NCBI GenBank assembly: GCA_008711295.1
Contig: VUYV01000020.1
Span: 2,046,276 to 2,110,275, forward strand
Direction of reading: 5' to 3'
Length of the DNA stretch: 64,000 bases
Source of the DNA: Anarhynchus alexandrinus
Taxonomy: Eukaryota > Chordata > Aves > Charadriiformes > Charadriidae
How positions within the stretch are numbered: position 1 is the first letter of the stretch; every line of letters starts with the position of its first letter. The notes under the pieces are model-generated. The model made no database searches, was not told the DNA's origin, and saw nothing but the letters and a program-made list of their open reading frames with translations. Made by a program: the position numbers and the translations under genes. Shown piece after piece: positions 11,901-24,200 of the stretch.

Positions 11901-13915
11901 TCAGCTAATGCCCGGGATCTCCCTTTCCTGACTCCACTTCTCAAGTTCTTTCCCAGCTCTTTAATGCAGCGCTTTTGATCGTCAGCTCCATGGGTTATCA
12001 CACGTTTAATTTATTCTTTTAAACGCTAAGCAAGTGCTTGGCTATAAAAATCAAATCTCTGTTGTTCCTGCAACCCCTTCCCCCAAATAAAGGACAGATG
12101 AAAGCTTTCTTCTTTTCAAAGCAAGTACTTGGATCCTTACAGAGCAGAGATCTCACCAGTTAAACATGGGCACAGAGACATGAAACACACACACTCTCCT
12201 CTCCCACTTCTTCGCAGCACTCATCACTCTCTGTGGTGAATGCTGGAGGCCCTGCCAGATCTGCATTCTGCTGTGCAGTGTCCGGGCCACATCCCTCCCC
12301 TTCCTCCACAGCCCTTGGGGACATTGGCATGTTTTCCCCTTCTGGATTTAAACCTGTGCAACACCCACAGCTGATGATTGGCAGAAGGTGGCTGGGACAT
12401 GGGCACTTGGCACATTCACCTCGACTGCTTAAGAACAGAAATGGTCTCGAAGTTTTCTTAATAGTTTCACTCTACACGAGACCCGGGCTGTGAAGTATAG
12501 CCTAAAGACACCCCCATTGTATTACCAGATGTAGGTACCCACAGCATCTCTGAGAACAAACCAACATCTTCCACTGTCTCTTGCCTGGAAGGAGCCCCAT
12601 CACAAGCCGACCGCTCATCTTCCCCACAGCGGAACGCAGCTCCCTCTGAGGACACAACACAGCAACCCCTCTGCACAAAAAATACCAACATCTCACCTAC
12701 CCTGGTGAAAACTTCACCAGTGAGCTGTCTCTCCGGAGCTACACAGGCAAACCAGTTGACTGTGGATTTACCTTATGCCGGCTAAACAAACCTTTTGCAC
12801 GTAGGGTTTGGGACATTCCCACAAACGGAGTAAGAACGACCCTCCACCCCAAGCAGTCTTTCACTAGTAGAAATGTGTCTCTCTCTCTTGCTTTAGCCAG
12901 CCCATTGACGTTGGGCAGAATGCAATTTTTCCCTACCCCTCAACTCTGCCCTCCTCATAACGAGCCGTAGCCATGCAGGCAGGACTCTTGGGCATAGATG
13001 ATGCTTAACGAACCAAAAGAGCACGGTATGCATGGAGGGAGGGACTGGAAGCCTGAAACTGCACTATTCAAGCAAGCAGAATAGCAGTAACTCCAGTCAA
13101 AACACGGGCAGAACAGTAGGGCTTCTGGTTGATGGGAAGTGTCACAAGATCTCTGAGTTACCAGCATGGAAGTCACTTAGTCTTGTTACTTAAAAATAAG
13201 GACAGCAGCCTCAGCAGCACAGCATCCTTTACTGCCACTGCTGAATTGCTGTCTGACTACTGAACCTCCAAGGCCATCTTCTGCTGCATCTTCCACTTAT
13301 TGGGAGCCACTTATTATATCTCCCTCCCCCCTCTCTTAAACTCATCTGAAATACAGATATATATTTCAAAAAAATCCACTGCAAACCTGACACGGTGATA
13401 ATTTTAAAAGCTATGCTGCTCATGTCAAATTATTCAACATCTGTCTTCATGTTCCCACAAAAATTAGCATAGGATGGTGGTTTCTGATGACACCTATAGT
13501 GAAATATTTTGACTTCTACCAGCAAGTTGCAAACAACCTGTCAAGAGGATAATGTCAGTTTTCTAGTACTGCATATTAAAGCCAATTGAGGGCTTATCTG
13601 GTGTGTGAAGCTACTGACCTGACCTAAAAACAGAGGCTCTGGTGTCACAGGAGGGTGAATCTGACACACTAGATCTGGAGAACAGCAAGGTACGCTGGAG
13701 CACAGGGCTGGACAGATTTAATGCCTTGACCTTAAAGAGCTGCTAAAGAACTACGCAAAATCTTGGACCAACCCAGTCCTTAGGTGAGGCTATTTCTATA
13801 GCCCTCCAGTTACAAAACTCATTCCTGTAACCAAAAGGCTACAGTCTAAGCCACCCTAGATTTAAAGGATGGACAACAAGGAGAAATGGCAGAGCACAAA
13901 GGATGCGTGTACATG
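11900..13915. other. Non-coding DNA, no gene recognised
   Basis: Ordinary composition. No coding domain, RNA gene or clear repeat was seen. Confidence 0.4.
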
Positions 13916-13920
13916 TGCAT

Positions 13921-13987
13921 GTGTGTATATATATATACACACACACACATACAAACACACACACATATAAATATATATATATATATA
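13921..13987. repeat. (TA)n(CA)n compound microsatellite
   Basis: Alternating GT/TA/CA runs, with two short interruptions and ending in (AT)n. This is a typical compound dinucleotide microsatellite and is likely to be length-polymorphic. Confidence 0.95.
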
Positions 13988-14569
13988 ATCTGGAAAATGC
14001 AGTGTTTGAGCACAGTGATCCTCCAAGAAGTGGCTCACAGGAGCCAACTCCACCGCTACTTTAGCCAGCAATCTGCTCACCCATTTCTGAGGGCACAGGG
14101 CGCACTGGGATAACAGCAAGAAAGCTGAAGAGCTCCTCGTCTGGGCTCCTGTTCCCACTGGCTAAAAAGCTATGGGCAGTGGCAGGGGAGAGGGACTGAC
14201 CCAGGTCACCAGGCTCAACGTTAACGTTAGAGTGTGCCTGTGTCCCCAGAAACTGGCAGCAAAAGACACACACACAGGTTCGAAGAGGGCGTGAGGCATC
14301 CTGCTTGGGCAATGCTGCACTGAAAACTCCAGGAAAAGAGGCTTTTACTTTACAGGTAAAAGGAGCAGGAAACAAATCATGTCATGTGTACACAAAATAA
14401 AAATGTGCGGATGTTTATGGCCTAAACCCAGGATATGTTTTACCATGACACCCCTCCATCACAGACACAAAAAAAACATTCTTCCGCTAGATTTTTTGGC
14501 TGCCTGTAGTGGCATCTCACAGGTGATTCAGTGTGATGATGTCTCTTTAGAGAAGGAGCTTTACTGGGT

Positions 14570-14775
14570 CATTTATTGCCCACCTCAGAGGCCAGGGCAG
14601 GACAGTTCTGTACTGCAAGTGCTTCACCCCCACGAGTTCCAAGTGCTTGAAGTAGCACAGCCCCTCCAGTCCCTGGGCCAGGCAGCTTTCCCTGCTGCCC
14701 AGCCTAAACCTTCCTTTTATTCCCTTTCCATCACCTTGCTGTACCCCCTCATCACACAGCATGATGACCATTCCC
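14570..14775 (-). repeat. Possible very old CR1-like relic
   Basis: The plus-strand stretch ending in gcccagcctaaaccttcc, followed by a T/C-rich segment and tcatcacacagcatgatgac, loosely resembles an antisense CR1/L3 coding tail. The similarity is weak and the boundaries are uncertain. It could equally be chance pyrimidine-rich sequence. Confidence 0.3.
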
Positions 14776-14779
14776 GAAA

Positions 14780-17250
14780 TGCCTTTTCTGCAGGTGAGTT
14801 ATGAGAGGCAGAGGATGAAACATCCCACTCTTATTCAGCCTGAAAGGCTTCTGCCGATCGGCTGGACTGTGCTAGTTGCGAGACAACCCAGAAATGCTAA
14901 TTATATACTGCGCATGGAGTAAGCAAAGCAGCAGCCCTGTGTGCGCTCCGAACCACAGCTATGCAAGTCCCAAGGTCTGCAAGGCTGACTAGGAAGCAAG
15001 AGGCTTACTCTTCCCTTTGGACCCCCTTCCTCTCCATCCTCCCCTTTCAGTCTAATTTATAGTCTTTAAGTGTTGGGAACTCCAAGCCTTGAAGGGCAAG
15101 TCCCCTTTCTCCTTACCTCTTCCTCCCTCCCTTCAAATCCTGACATTTGCCAGAGATCCGTTACAGCTCGCACCTCATCTTGACCAGCAGCGTTAACGCA
15201 CCAGGATTGAAAGGCACATGCAGTTTGGGAAGCGGGGTACCACAAAAGGCTAATAAAAGTTGCCTCTTGGCAGTCTGCTGAACTGCCTTCTGTATCAGGC
15301 CGGCCTTGTCTTATTGCAACAAACAAGGCTGAAAGGATGGGATCAGCTAATGAGAAGAGGGTTTCAGACGCACTTCAGTCATTACAACAAACGCCAATTT
15401 ATATAACAAGCCTCTTCAGGTAGCAGGCTAAAAGCACCTTGACTCCTAATTAAATTGCACCTCCGTTGCAAATGCTCCTTTCCCAGAAACCCCCTTACAC
15501 ACATTTTATTTATACCATTCATCTCAATAAACCTCTCCAACAACTCCGCTCTCCTAGACAGAGGTCTTTTGTGCGCATCCATGTGGGTGTATTATTTAAA
15601 GGGTACATCACATGGATACTTTATCTCGTTTAATCTGATTTAATCTCAGCAGATTTACCGAAGTAAAATATATTTATAGACCCACATAGATGCCTCCCCC
15701 CATCTCCATTGCCATAAATAAATATTCAAAAGCAGATCTGAAACATGATACTTCAGTTCCCATAATTTCTACAGTAAGTGCCACATGAGACTGACATTCA
15801 CAACACAGAATGCTCAAATACAGATTAAAACTATGGTGAGAGACTAACATTTAGGACAAACCAAAGGGGGGGGGGGGCAGTAGGACTAGTTTCTAATCCT
15901 GCTTTATTTATCCTTGCAAATATAACAGTATATTGGCTCTGCTTGAGCCATCAATAACAGCAATTTTGCATCCAAACGAACAGTGCTGGCTGCACAAGGC
16001 ATGAAATCAGTGCAGAGTAGTGGACTGAAGGCAGTGTTGAGAAAGACAATATGAAAACTATTAGTCACCGTGGAAGTTTGCGGTGTGCTGATTCCACGAG
16101 ACACCGCTCTGGGCTGCACTCAGACAGCTGCGTATTAAGGGTCCTGATGGTCTCACCAGAGAGTTTGAAGAGGTAGGGGAGGGGAGAGGAGGGAAGAGAC
16201 TGGATTTCTCCTTTGTGTAGTTAAGTAGGAGAATAGATAGAAGTAGTGTACCATTTTGGCTTAAAAGGATGCCTTCATCTTAGTGCATGTCTATATCTGT
16301 GCTTTCTTTTGTACACAGCTTCTCCAATCTCTCTCTGAGAGAAAAAGACAAAAACATCAGTAAGTTATTCGGAAGATCTAATTTAGCAGCAACTCTATCG
16401 AATGCAAGTTCACTGAAGTGGATGAAAAAAATACAACAGGCAACCTTCTAAAGCACATTTAAGCAAAACCGGTTTTAAGCTCTGTCCCTCTTGCCACAAT
16501 CCTGAGCAAAGAGGCCATTCTACAGCAAGTGACAGCTACTCAGCAGCAAGCACGCTAAAACAAAATAATAAAAGTTCAGCTAGAAGCAGATTACCTGTTT
16601 TAAAGGATTAAATAACCTGCCCTGACCGGGTTTCTGTACCACAAACTCATTCTACTCCTCATCTTTCCAGCCTTCGTAGGGTCCTACAATTTTCTTCTGG
16701 ACATGCAGACTGGGAGAAAACACATATACTGGGAGGAAGAAAGAAAAAAGAAAGGAAGCTAAACACCCTCTATTTAAAATGGTTATTTTACAAAACGGAC
16801 CCAAACTCAAATTAACATCCCAGCCCTCAAGGAGAAAGGAGGAATTGTTTCCATTAAAGAAATACATCATTAAAAAGTGACCTACAAAGACTTACCCATA
16901 GTCAGGGAGACTGAACTGATCTTTGCCAGAGCTCACACAAGAGACTGGCTGCGTGCTGTTAAAAAAGGGGGAGCGGGGGGGTTGGATTCTCTCACTGGGG
17001 TCTCTCTTCAGAGCTCAGAGAGCTTGGCTCGTTAGAGGCAGAGGCATGCCTTCCAGAAGGACTTTACAGCAACGCACAACTGAGTTGTAAGCCAAGATAA
17101 AGCCGGCTTGTTATGAGAGGCAAGTCTTGTGGGTTGCTTTTATTTATTTTTTCCCAGTGTATTGGAAATGCAGACCTTGTAAAGCACGAATGGAGAGAGG
17201 GCTGGGAGAGGGGAAGGGGGGCTGCACGGCTGGGCTAAAGTAAATCCCGG
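14780..17250. other. Non-coding DNA, no gene recognised
   Basis: A 12-base G run lies at 15866-15877, beside purine-rich sequence at about 16175-16200. No domain-bearing frame was seen. A pyrimidine tract with an AG on the minus strand near 16730 was considered as a splice acceptor but reads into a stop within about 30 codons. Confidence 0.4.
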
Positions 17251-18325
17251 CTGCTCTCTCAAGCTAGGGCTTGTGCTCGGAGGGGGCACGGGGTGCCGTC
17301 CCCCGCCTCTGCCCCCTGCCCTCCTCTCTGCCCTGGGAAGCGGAGGGGCTGCGGGAGCCAGATCTCTCCGGGGGACACCCCAGCTTGCCATTTGCCACCC
17401 TGCCTGCGAACAAGGAGGAGAAGTAAGCACCGTAACTGCACAAATAATTATTAAAAAAAATACCAAACCAAAACAATAATAATAAAAGAGAAAAAAAAAA
17501 TCAAGCAGCTCGACATCAGCTCTGCCACGCACCACCCTCCACCCATCCCCTCGGTCTTAAGAAGAAAATCGGCAACGAAGTTCAACAGGGTGCAAAAGCA
17601 GCTTCACCTCTCGCTCGCCCACCCACCCCCAGCCCGGGAGGGGAGGGAGCCCGGCGGGGCTCGCCGTGGGCTGTGCGGGGGGAGCCTCCGGGGCAGAGCC
17701 GGGGAGCACCGCCCCGCACGCCGGCCCCGGCAGTGAGGGAGCCCCCCGCCCCGGGCCACGGAGCCCCGGCCGCCCTCCTCTTCGCCTGCCCGTGCCGGTG
17801 CTCCCGCAAGGGCAGGGCGGGGAGCGGAGGGGAGGGGAGCGCAGGGCATCCCCCGTCCTCCCCCCTGCCCCAAAGAAACTGCAACTCGGAGGTGCTCCCC
17901 GAGCCGCGCCGCCGCCTTTCGCACGCCGGCATCAACGTGGCGGCCCCACGCGAGGCGGGTGGTGGGGGGTAGCGGGGAGGCAGGGCCGGGCCCCGGGGTC
18001 GCCCCCCCCGCCTCCGCCCCGGTTCCAGGCGTAGCCGGCCCGGCGGCAGCCCGGCCCGCCGTCCCTGCCTGCCATCGCGGCGGACTCGCAAACCGGCGGC
18101 GGGCAGGGGTTACGGCGAGGAATTATGAAGTCGCTACAGGCGCTGGAAGCCCTATTGCTGCATAAATCTCTCCGCTCGGGCTGCGACGAGCTCCGCCGGC
18201 ATCATTTACTTTCTCCTGCAGGTGCTTTTTTAACTTTGATCCCATCGCCGCCGCCTGCGCCCTCGCCTCCCCCCTCCCTCTCCTCCCTCCCTCCCAAACG
18301 GCGACCGCCAAAACGTCTCTCTTAC

Positions 18326-18392
18326 CGTAAACCCCTTGTCCCCTGCTGTACACCGGCACCAGAGACAGGAATAAAAAACAGATCATCTCCAT
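18326..18392 (-). CDS. Candidate first coding exon, signal-peptide protein (partial)
   Basis: On the minus strand an ATG at 18392-18390, with A at -3 and G at +4, opens a frame beginning MEMICFLFLSLVPVYS and continuing RGQGVY. After 67 bases it meets a consensus donor (tacG|gtaaga) at 18326/18325. The peptide has a hydrophobic core followed by small and polar residues, like a secretory signal peptide. The exon ends in phase 1, as is common where extracellular modules follow. A downstream in-frame ATG (18386) and an upstream in-frame ATG (18452-18450) are alternative starts; the latter would add 20 residues that are also hydrophobic. The frame simply continues into GC-rich sequence if unspliced, which argues for splicing. 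I do not recognise the gene family. Later exons would lie to the left, most likely beyond position 1. Position in the CpG island, Kozak context, signal-like peptide and donor together make it the best coding candidate, but a chance match is possible. Confidence 0.5.
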
Positions 18393-18394
18393 CT

Positions 18395-18412
18395 TCAAGG
18401 CAGAGCCTTCAT
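18395..18412 (-). promoter_or_regulatory. Five-codon upstream ORF before candidate start
   Basis: An ATG at 18412-18410 reads MKALP and stops at TGA 18397-18395, two bases before the candidate main ATG. Such short upstream frames often reduce or regulate translation of the following start. This depends on the main exon being real and on the transcript starting to the right of 18412. Confidence 0.4.
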
Positions 18413-19871
18413 CGCCGGCGAAGAAAAGCAGCCAAAACAGCCCAGGCAGCATCCGGCGGGGGAGCGAGGAGCAGGCGAAAACCTCCCGAAACGCCGCCCC
18501 ATACGCCCCGCTCCGCGCCGGGTACCGGCGCCCCTGGGGCGGAGGAAGGGACCCTCCACACCGGTGCCGCCTGGGGATGAGATTTTAAAAAGAAAAAGGG
18601 GGAAAAAATAAAAAANGGAGAGAGCGAGAGAAGGAGGCAGGGAGGGCAGGAAAGCGGAGCGCCGCTTCCCGCTTCCCCTCGCCAGGTTGCTCGAGGATCT
18701 CCAGGAAAAACGGGCAGCCGCGCCCGCTCTCGGGGTCCGGGGAAAGGCCAACCCCGGGGGGCACCGGGCCGGCGCCGGGCAGGGGCAGGAGCGGGGCCCG
18801 GGCCAGCCCAGCGCTGCCCCCCGGCCCCTGCAGGAAAGGGGGTTTCTTTGTTCAGCGGGAGCCGCCGAGCGCTGCCCGAAGTCCCGCGCTGCCCGAAGTG
18901 CTGCCAACTGGGGCCAAGTTGGGAGAGTCCTCGCCCTCCCTCCTCCCGACGAGGCTCTGGCCGCAGCCCCAGGAGCGAACGGGGGAAGGAGAAGGAGGTG
19001 GAGAAAAAGGGGGGGGAAGCGAGGGTGGGGGGTAGGAGCCAGCTGCTGAAAGGCGGAGGGAGGGATAGGTGATTCTCTCTCCTCTTTTCCAGATCTTCTG
19101 GGGAGGGGATTGTTGTAATTAATCAAATCCAGAAAGGTTTTCTTTTTTTCTTTTTTTCCTTTTTTTNAGCTCCCCCAGCTGCACTGCATCGCCCCAGCCA
19201 GCCTGAAGGGAGAAGCAAACGAGGAGCAGACAGACTACGCACCCTCGCTCCGCCTGCAGCTCAGCTCAGCCCGGCTCTCCTCGCCTCCCCCCCGACCTGC
19301 CGGCTCCTTCTCCCTTCAAAACTTTCCCTGCTGTTGTGTGCCGGGCTCGGGCCGGTGCTTCGCCTCCGCTGCTTGCCTGCTCCGCCCGCCTCCCAGATGA
19401 TTTGCAGCTGCAGAGAGGTCTGTGTCGCTCTCCCTCGACGGCTGCCGGAGCTCCTGGTGGGAACTAACGGGGGCTGCGGCTGGAAGGGAGCGGACGAGGA
19501 GGGACAAGAAGCTGGAGAAAGTTGGGTTGCTCCCGCCAGGCGCCGGCTGGAAATCGCTTGGCAGGTCCCTGCCCCACGGCTTTTTCTTGAAGCGTCAAAA
19601 TCTCCTGCGAAAAGTTGCCGGGAGCGTCGTCGCTCCCCAGCCCGCCCCAGGGCGCTCCGCTCCGCCGACCCCCGACGGGGCGTCCTGGGGGGGACACCGC
19701 GCCGCGCCGGCCGGGCTGGCCCGGGGCCGCCTCTCCCCTCCCTGCCTGCCGGCTCTGCCCGGCGCGCCGTATTTTCTTCCCCTTTGGCTTTCCAGGTTTT
19801 TCCCCTCCCCTCTTCACCATTTCATTCCCCTTCGGTTAAAAAAAAAAAAAACGGGGGGGGCCACTAAAAGC

Positions 19872-20120
19872 NNNNNNNNNNNNNNNNNNNNNNNNNNNNN
19901 NNNNNNNNNNNNNNNNNNNNNNNNNNNNNNNNNNNNNNNNNNNNNNNNNNNNNNNNNNNNNNNNNNNNNNNNNNNNNNNNNNNNNNNNNNNNNNNNNNNN
20001 NNNNNNNNNNNNNNNNNNNNNNNNNNNNNNNNNNNNNNNNNNNNNNNNNNNNNNNNNNNNNNNNNNNNNNNNNNNNNNNNNNNNNNNNNNNNNNNNNNNN
20101 NNNNNNNNNNNNNNNNNNNN
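19872..20120. other. Assembly gap (249 N)
   Basis: A run of N splits the large CpG island. Its position in extremely GC-rich sequence, directly after an A run and G run at about 19838-19860, fits a sequencing drop-out. Promoter or exon sequence may be missing here. Confidence 0.99.
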
Positions 20121-20819
20121 CCCCAGCCCGGTGCGTGGCTGCGGGGGCCGGGGGTGCCCGTGGGACTGCCCGCCCCGAGCTGTGCTGATGCTGATACAGA
20201 AAAGCCGGAGCGGGGGAGCCGTGGGTTTCCCCCCGCGCAGGGCCCGGAGCGAGACCTCCGGAGGAAGGAGATGCTGCGCGACCGCCCCGGGCATCACTAC
20301 CGGCACCGGAGCGGGGGGAGCGCCGGTGCGGAGCTTTGCTTTGCCATCCCTATCTCCAGCTGCTTTGCTATAGGGGGATAAAAAGCCGCTTCGGTGGAGC
20401 CCCCGACCCGCTCTCCCCGCGGGGCTCCGGAGCCGGCGAGCCCACCCGTGCCTGGCTCGGGGCTGTAGAAATGAGCCCAGACCGTAAAGCGGAGCCGGCG
20501 CCGTGGAAACCCCTCTTAGCGGGGCGATCTGTCGTCCCCCCTCCCCCGGGAGCAGACGGGCTCCGGCACGCCGCTCTCCCGGCGCTGGCCCCGCCGAGGC
20601 TCCCGGGGACGGGCTGATGCGCCCCGTCCCTTAGCGACACCGCCTCTTCCCCCGCGGGGCTGAGTCCCTGCGTGCCCTCCCGCCTCGGCCACGCGTGGAG
20701 TTGGCGGCCCCACGCCACGCTGTCCCCTCGCCACGGTAGCTGGCGAGAGGTGCTACACCCCGAGGGAAAGCGGACGGACAGACGTACCCCAGCAGGAGCT
20801 CAGTCGCCGTGCGAACAAG

Positions 20820-20985
20820 TCACTCCCTGGATGAAAATGTAATTAAAAAAAAAAAAAAAAAAATTAATTGAGAGATATGGCCGAGAGAGCGGCTGGCTGC
20901 TCAGTCATGCTCTAGCAAACAAGCAATTAATAGATATAGCCGCTAATTAGTAAGAAGTTATTCCTATTGTAAATGGTGCTCAGCG
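20820..20985. promoter_or_regulatory. AT-rich conserved-element-like block beside promoter
   Basis: Directly outside the CpG island is an AT-rich block with several TAAT/ATTA homeodomain-type cores (aattaattg, caattaatag, gctaattag) and an A run at 20845-20863. Its unusual complexity compared with neutral flank suggests a proximal regulatory element. Conservation cannot be tested here. Confidence 0.35.
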
Positions 20986-21174
20986 GGAGGGAAAGGCAAT
21001 AGCGTGTGGCCGGAGGAGAGCGGCGTTAGGGACAGGGCAGCTTCAGCCCAGTGACCGGCATCCCCGCGTGAGGGAGGCAAGGCAGGCAGATTTCCCTCTG
21101 GACCCTATTCCCTCACTTGCCGGGATGTCGCCAGTATGAAACGGCTTCATTTGGGTTTGGTTTTCCTTCTTTTC

Positions 21175-21257
21175 CCCTCTGTATTTTCTTTTTCTTTTTT
21201 TTTCTTTCTCCTCTCCNCCCCCCCCCCCCCCCCCCCTTTATTTATTTTTTTTTTCTA
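21175..21257. repeat. Pyrimidine/poly-C low-complexity tract
   Basis: A T/C-rich tract with a single N at 21217, followed by a run of about 19 C and then a T-rich stretch. The N marks uncertain base or run length. Confidence 0.9.
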
Positions 21258-21259
21258 TA

Positions 21260-24200
21260 ACCGAGCTAAGGAAACACTTGCCAAGAAATTGTGGGCTTCA
21301 TGCTCTGAGGTGTCCTTTCCAAAGATGACCGCATGGAGCGGGGCACTTATGAAAGCACCTGATGTGAGCAAGTTTCTTTTTTTTAATACAACAAATCCTC
21401 CTCTGAGAAAGATTTAATCCTTCCTGCGGGGGTGGTGGCAACATTAATAAAGGGCATATAGGTAGAAGAGGCAGGAAGCCCTAGGAGGACAGGTCCCTTT
21501 GCCAGGGCATGGGGAGAAGCAGGACCTGATGCTGGATGCTGATGAGACAAAGTAGAATTGTCTGCATCTGCATGAAACAGTCCGAAAGCAACACAAGGAA
21601 ACGAGATGACAAGATGTTTGCAGATCCAGGAAACTTCATGGTCATAAAAAAACCATGGAGACATGAGTCTTGTTTTTTCTACTCATAATTTTGAAATAAG
21701 GATATTTATGGAGCATTTTGTAGCCTTTCCATCTTTTCTGTTTTTTTTTTTTTCAGCAGTTCTCATTACATTATGGAATAGAGCCTCAGAGTTTGCACGA
21801 GTTACATGCCTGGATAATGAGTCTAAAAAAAGTAAATCCCCAAAATGTGTGCTTCAGACCCCTTTTTTGTGTTAACATTCAATGCACATGCTCACGTTTC
21901 ACTGGCACAAATGCTTATGAAAAATGAATTTCAAAGTAAACTGCCAAAGTAGGTGAAATAACCCAGCTTTCTCTTAGCAAATAAAAGTATTTGTGCCAAA
22001 AGTACCTTTGAACTCATCCAATTAGGAACAGTAAAAAAACATAAAGTGAGACTGTTTGTGAGCAGTCAATTGAATTGAAGGGAAAAATAATTGGATAATA
22101 AATAATTAGAAAGAGCTGTCACCTGTCCATGGATATTCTGAGTGGAAAAAAAAACACTGCCAAAATCCAAGTACATAACTGCATTTGCTAAATAAGGTAA
22201 TTAATAATTATTGCTTGAGGCCTAATAAATCATAACATTCATAATTATGGGGTTTCCAATGGGCAGCAGCAAGCCAGCACTCCCAAGCACACATGCTAAG
22301 CAATCTACTTGTCATAAGGAAACCATACCTTGTAGTGATTCTACTTGCCAAAAAGCAAAGAGGAGGGATGACTTTCCTCCCCCCAGACTGTTTCTGCAGA
22401 ACATATTTGTCCCGTCTTTCCGGCTGGGAGTTGGCGTCTCCAGTCCCTCTTCAAGATCCCACTTGTCAAATGAGTCCTGTCTCTGAAATATTTATACATA
22501 CCACATCACCTATATTTCACAGCGACGTTAAGAGGTAGACAGTCTCTGGCACAGACGGGGTGTTCAAAGAGAGCAAATCATATATAGCACAATGTCACCA
22601 GGCAAGAGACGATTGAAGAACTGTGTGAGGCCAAGGTCCAGTTGCAAGAATATTAATTCTCTTTGTGTCAATGTTTTCATGCTATAGTCTGGTGCAGCCT
22701 GTCATTTCTTTCTTTCCCGGGATGATGCAGCTGTCTGTGGGCCCCAGTGATCTCTTGAGCTTGTGGCCTGACATTTCTGTCACCTGTTTCCTGCTCATTT
22801 TCTTCTCAGCGTCGCATCCAAGGATGTCTCCAGGATCCCTGAAGTTTGATCTCTTCCTCCCCTCCCTCCCTACACACATGCATGGCAGTGAGTACAGCCC
22901 AGCTGGAAGCTTTGCTGCAGCATTTCCCTTGCTATGGCTTACTAACAGGGAGTAGAAATACAAAGAAAGAAGGGAAAAGGAACACAACGGGGCACCTTAA
23001 AGGCAATGGGCAAAGCCTAGGTGACTCCAAATGCTGCAAGAGAGGTGAGAGTTGAGAGGGGGGAAAGCCAGAGGACTCTGCAATGCACTGCAGCAATGTT
23101 AGCAGGGAGATGGGAAACCGAGGGAGGGAATTCTAACTGCAGCACAGGCCTGCGTCAAGGAGCTGAGCGCGCAGGGTCGCTCCTGCGATGCCTCTGTGCC
23201 GGGCTGAGCTGGGGCAGTCTCTGCAAGAGTGCAGCGCAGGCCTGGGGCAAGGGTCCGACCCGAGGCAGCGAGATAGGGCAGCCAGAGAGCCAAAGAGGGG
23301 GAAAGCCGGTGTGTGTGGGGAGGGGGAGCCCTGTCGGACTGCTATAAACAGATTAGGGGCAAGAGCACTGAGTATTCTGCAAAGCACAAACTGCCGGCAG
23401 ATGGGAAAGCATGGGCAAAGCTACAATGACAGTCAAACTCTCCACTGTCTGGTTTCTTTCTGTATAGTTGGTCTTCGCTGGAAAACTGTAAAAAAAAAAA
23501 ATTGCTAAAAAATGCTAGTTTGTCATTTTGAAGTGCTGGAATCAGCATCTCTTTGGGGAAAAAAATTCTCCCTAGCCTAGAGCAGTGTTTCCCACCATCC
23601 TTACCACTGGTGCTGCTCCTGCCCCAGATCCTCCTGGGTATCTCCTGCTTCCAGTATGAAGCATGCCAAGATAAGGCTATAAATCCCAAAGGCTCTGCTT
23701 TGCTGTCCTCAGTTCTCCTCATCTCCACCCCGGGGAATACACCTATGCTGTATTCGCTTTCTTCCCGGATGCGTTTTATAGCACTGGTAGTACCTCTGAG
23801 CCTCCTGTGTATTCACTGCTTTTTTGATTAGCTCTCCTCATCACAGAGAGTGTTGGGTACTGAAAGGAGTGATGAAGAGGGAGTCCATCTCTAGTCTTCA
23901 CCCAAGGTATTCATCCTGCCTGAGCTTTACCACCCTTCCCCCTGCGCTTCCCTGATGCAGCCGGTCCCAGGGCCACGCTGGGACTTCTGGCAGCTGGTTG
24001 CTATTGTATTGGACCTTGCTTTCACCCAATTATAATTTGTCGAACTTCTGTTTCCTTGTTAAGACTTATGTGAAAGCCATCGCACTCCCTTGCCCTTGAG
24101 ATCTCAGTGTGTGCCCACTCTTCTTTCCTCAGCTCAAGTGCAGACATACACACACACACATGCCCTATCCCAATTCCTGTGCGCTAAACACACGGGCTTT

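Larger units (their letters stand above)
17250..20770. promoter_or_regulatory. Large CpG island / promoter region
   Basis: From about 17250 to 20770 the sequence is very GC- and CpG-rich, interrupted by a pyrimidine-rich, less GC-rich patch at about 19075-19170 and by the gap at 19872-20120. An island of this size is characteristic of vertebrate developmental-regulator or signalling genes. The candidate first coding exon at 18326-18392 (minus) sits inside it, so the transcription start would lie to the right of 18.4 kb. No confident TATA box was identified on the minus strand. Many long open frames exist on both strands but reflect composition. Confidence 0.85.

Noticed and set aside
11309..12001. 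230-codon minus frame in the small CpG island
   Set aside because: High GC removes stop codons on both strands. Competing long frames exist in other phases, and the translation is Gly/Pro/Arg-rich with no domain.
16652..16870. Possible exon 2 after a minus-strand pyrimidine tract and AG near 16730
   Set aside because: Joining it to the 18.3 kb exon reaches a stop after about 26 codons, and the peptide is not recognisable. More likely chance.
17582..19189. Several long frames on both strands in the large CpG island
   Set aside because: Composition-driven Gly/Pro/Arg/Ala-rich translations, mutually overlapping. Some cross N bases. Only the short exon at 18326-18392 has start, signal and splice evidence.
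19422..20381. 319-codon plus frame
   Set aside because: It runs through the N gap, so its length is artificial, and the two ends need not be connected in frame.
20376..20390. TATA-like ataaaaag on the plus strand at the island edge
   Set aside because: No plus-strand exon follows it, and the sequence alone is too short to support a promoter call.
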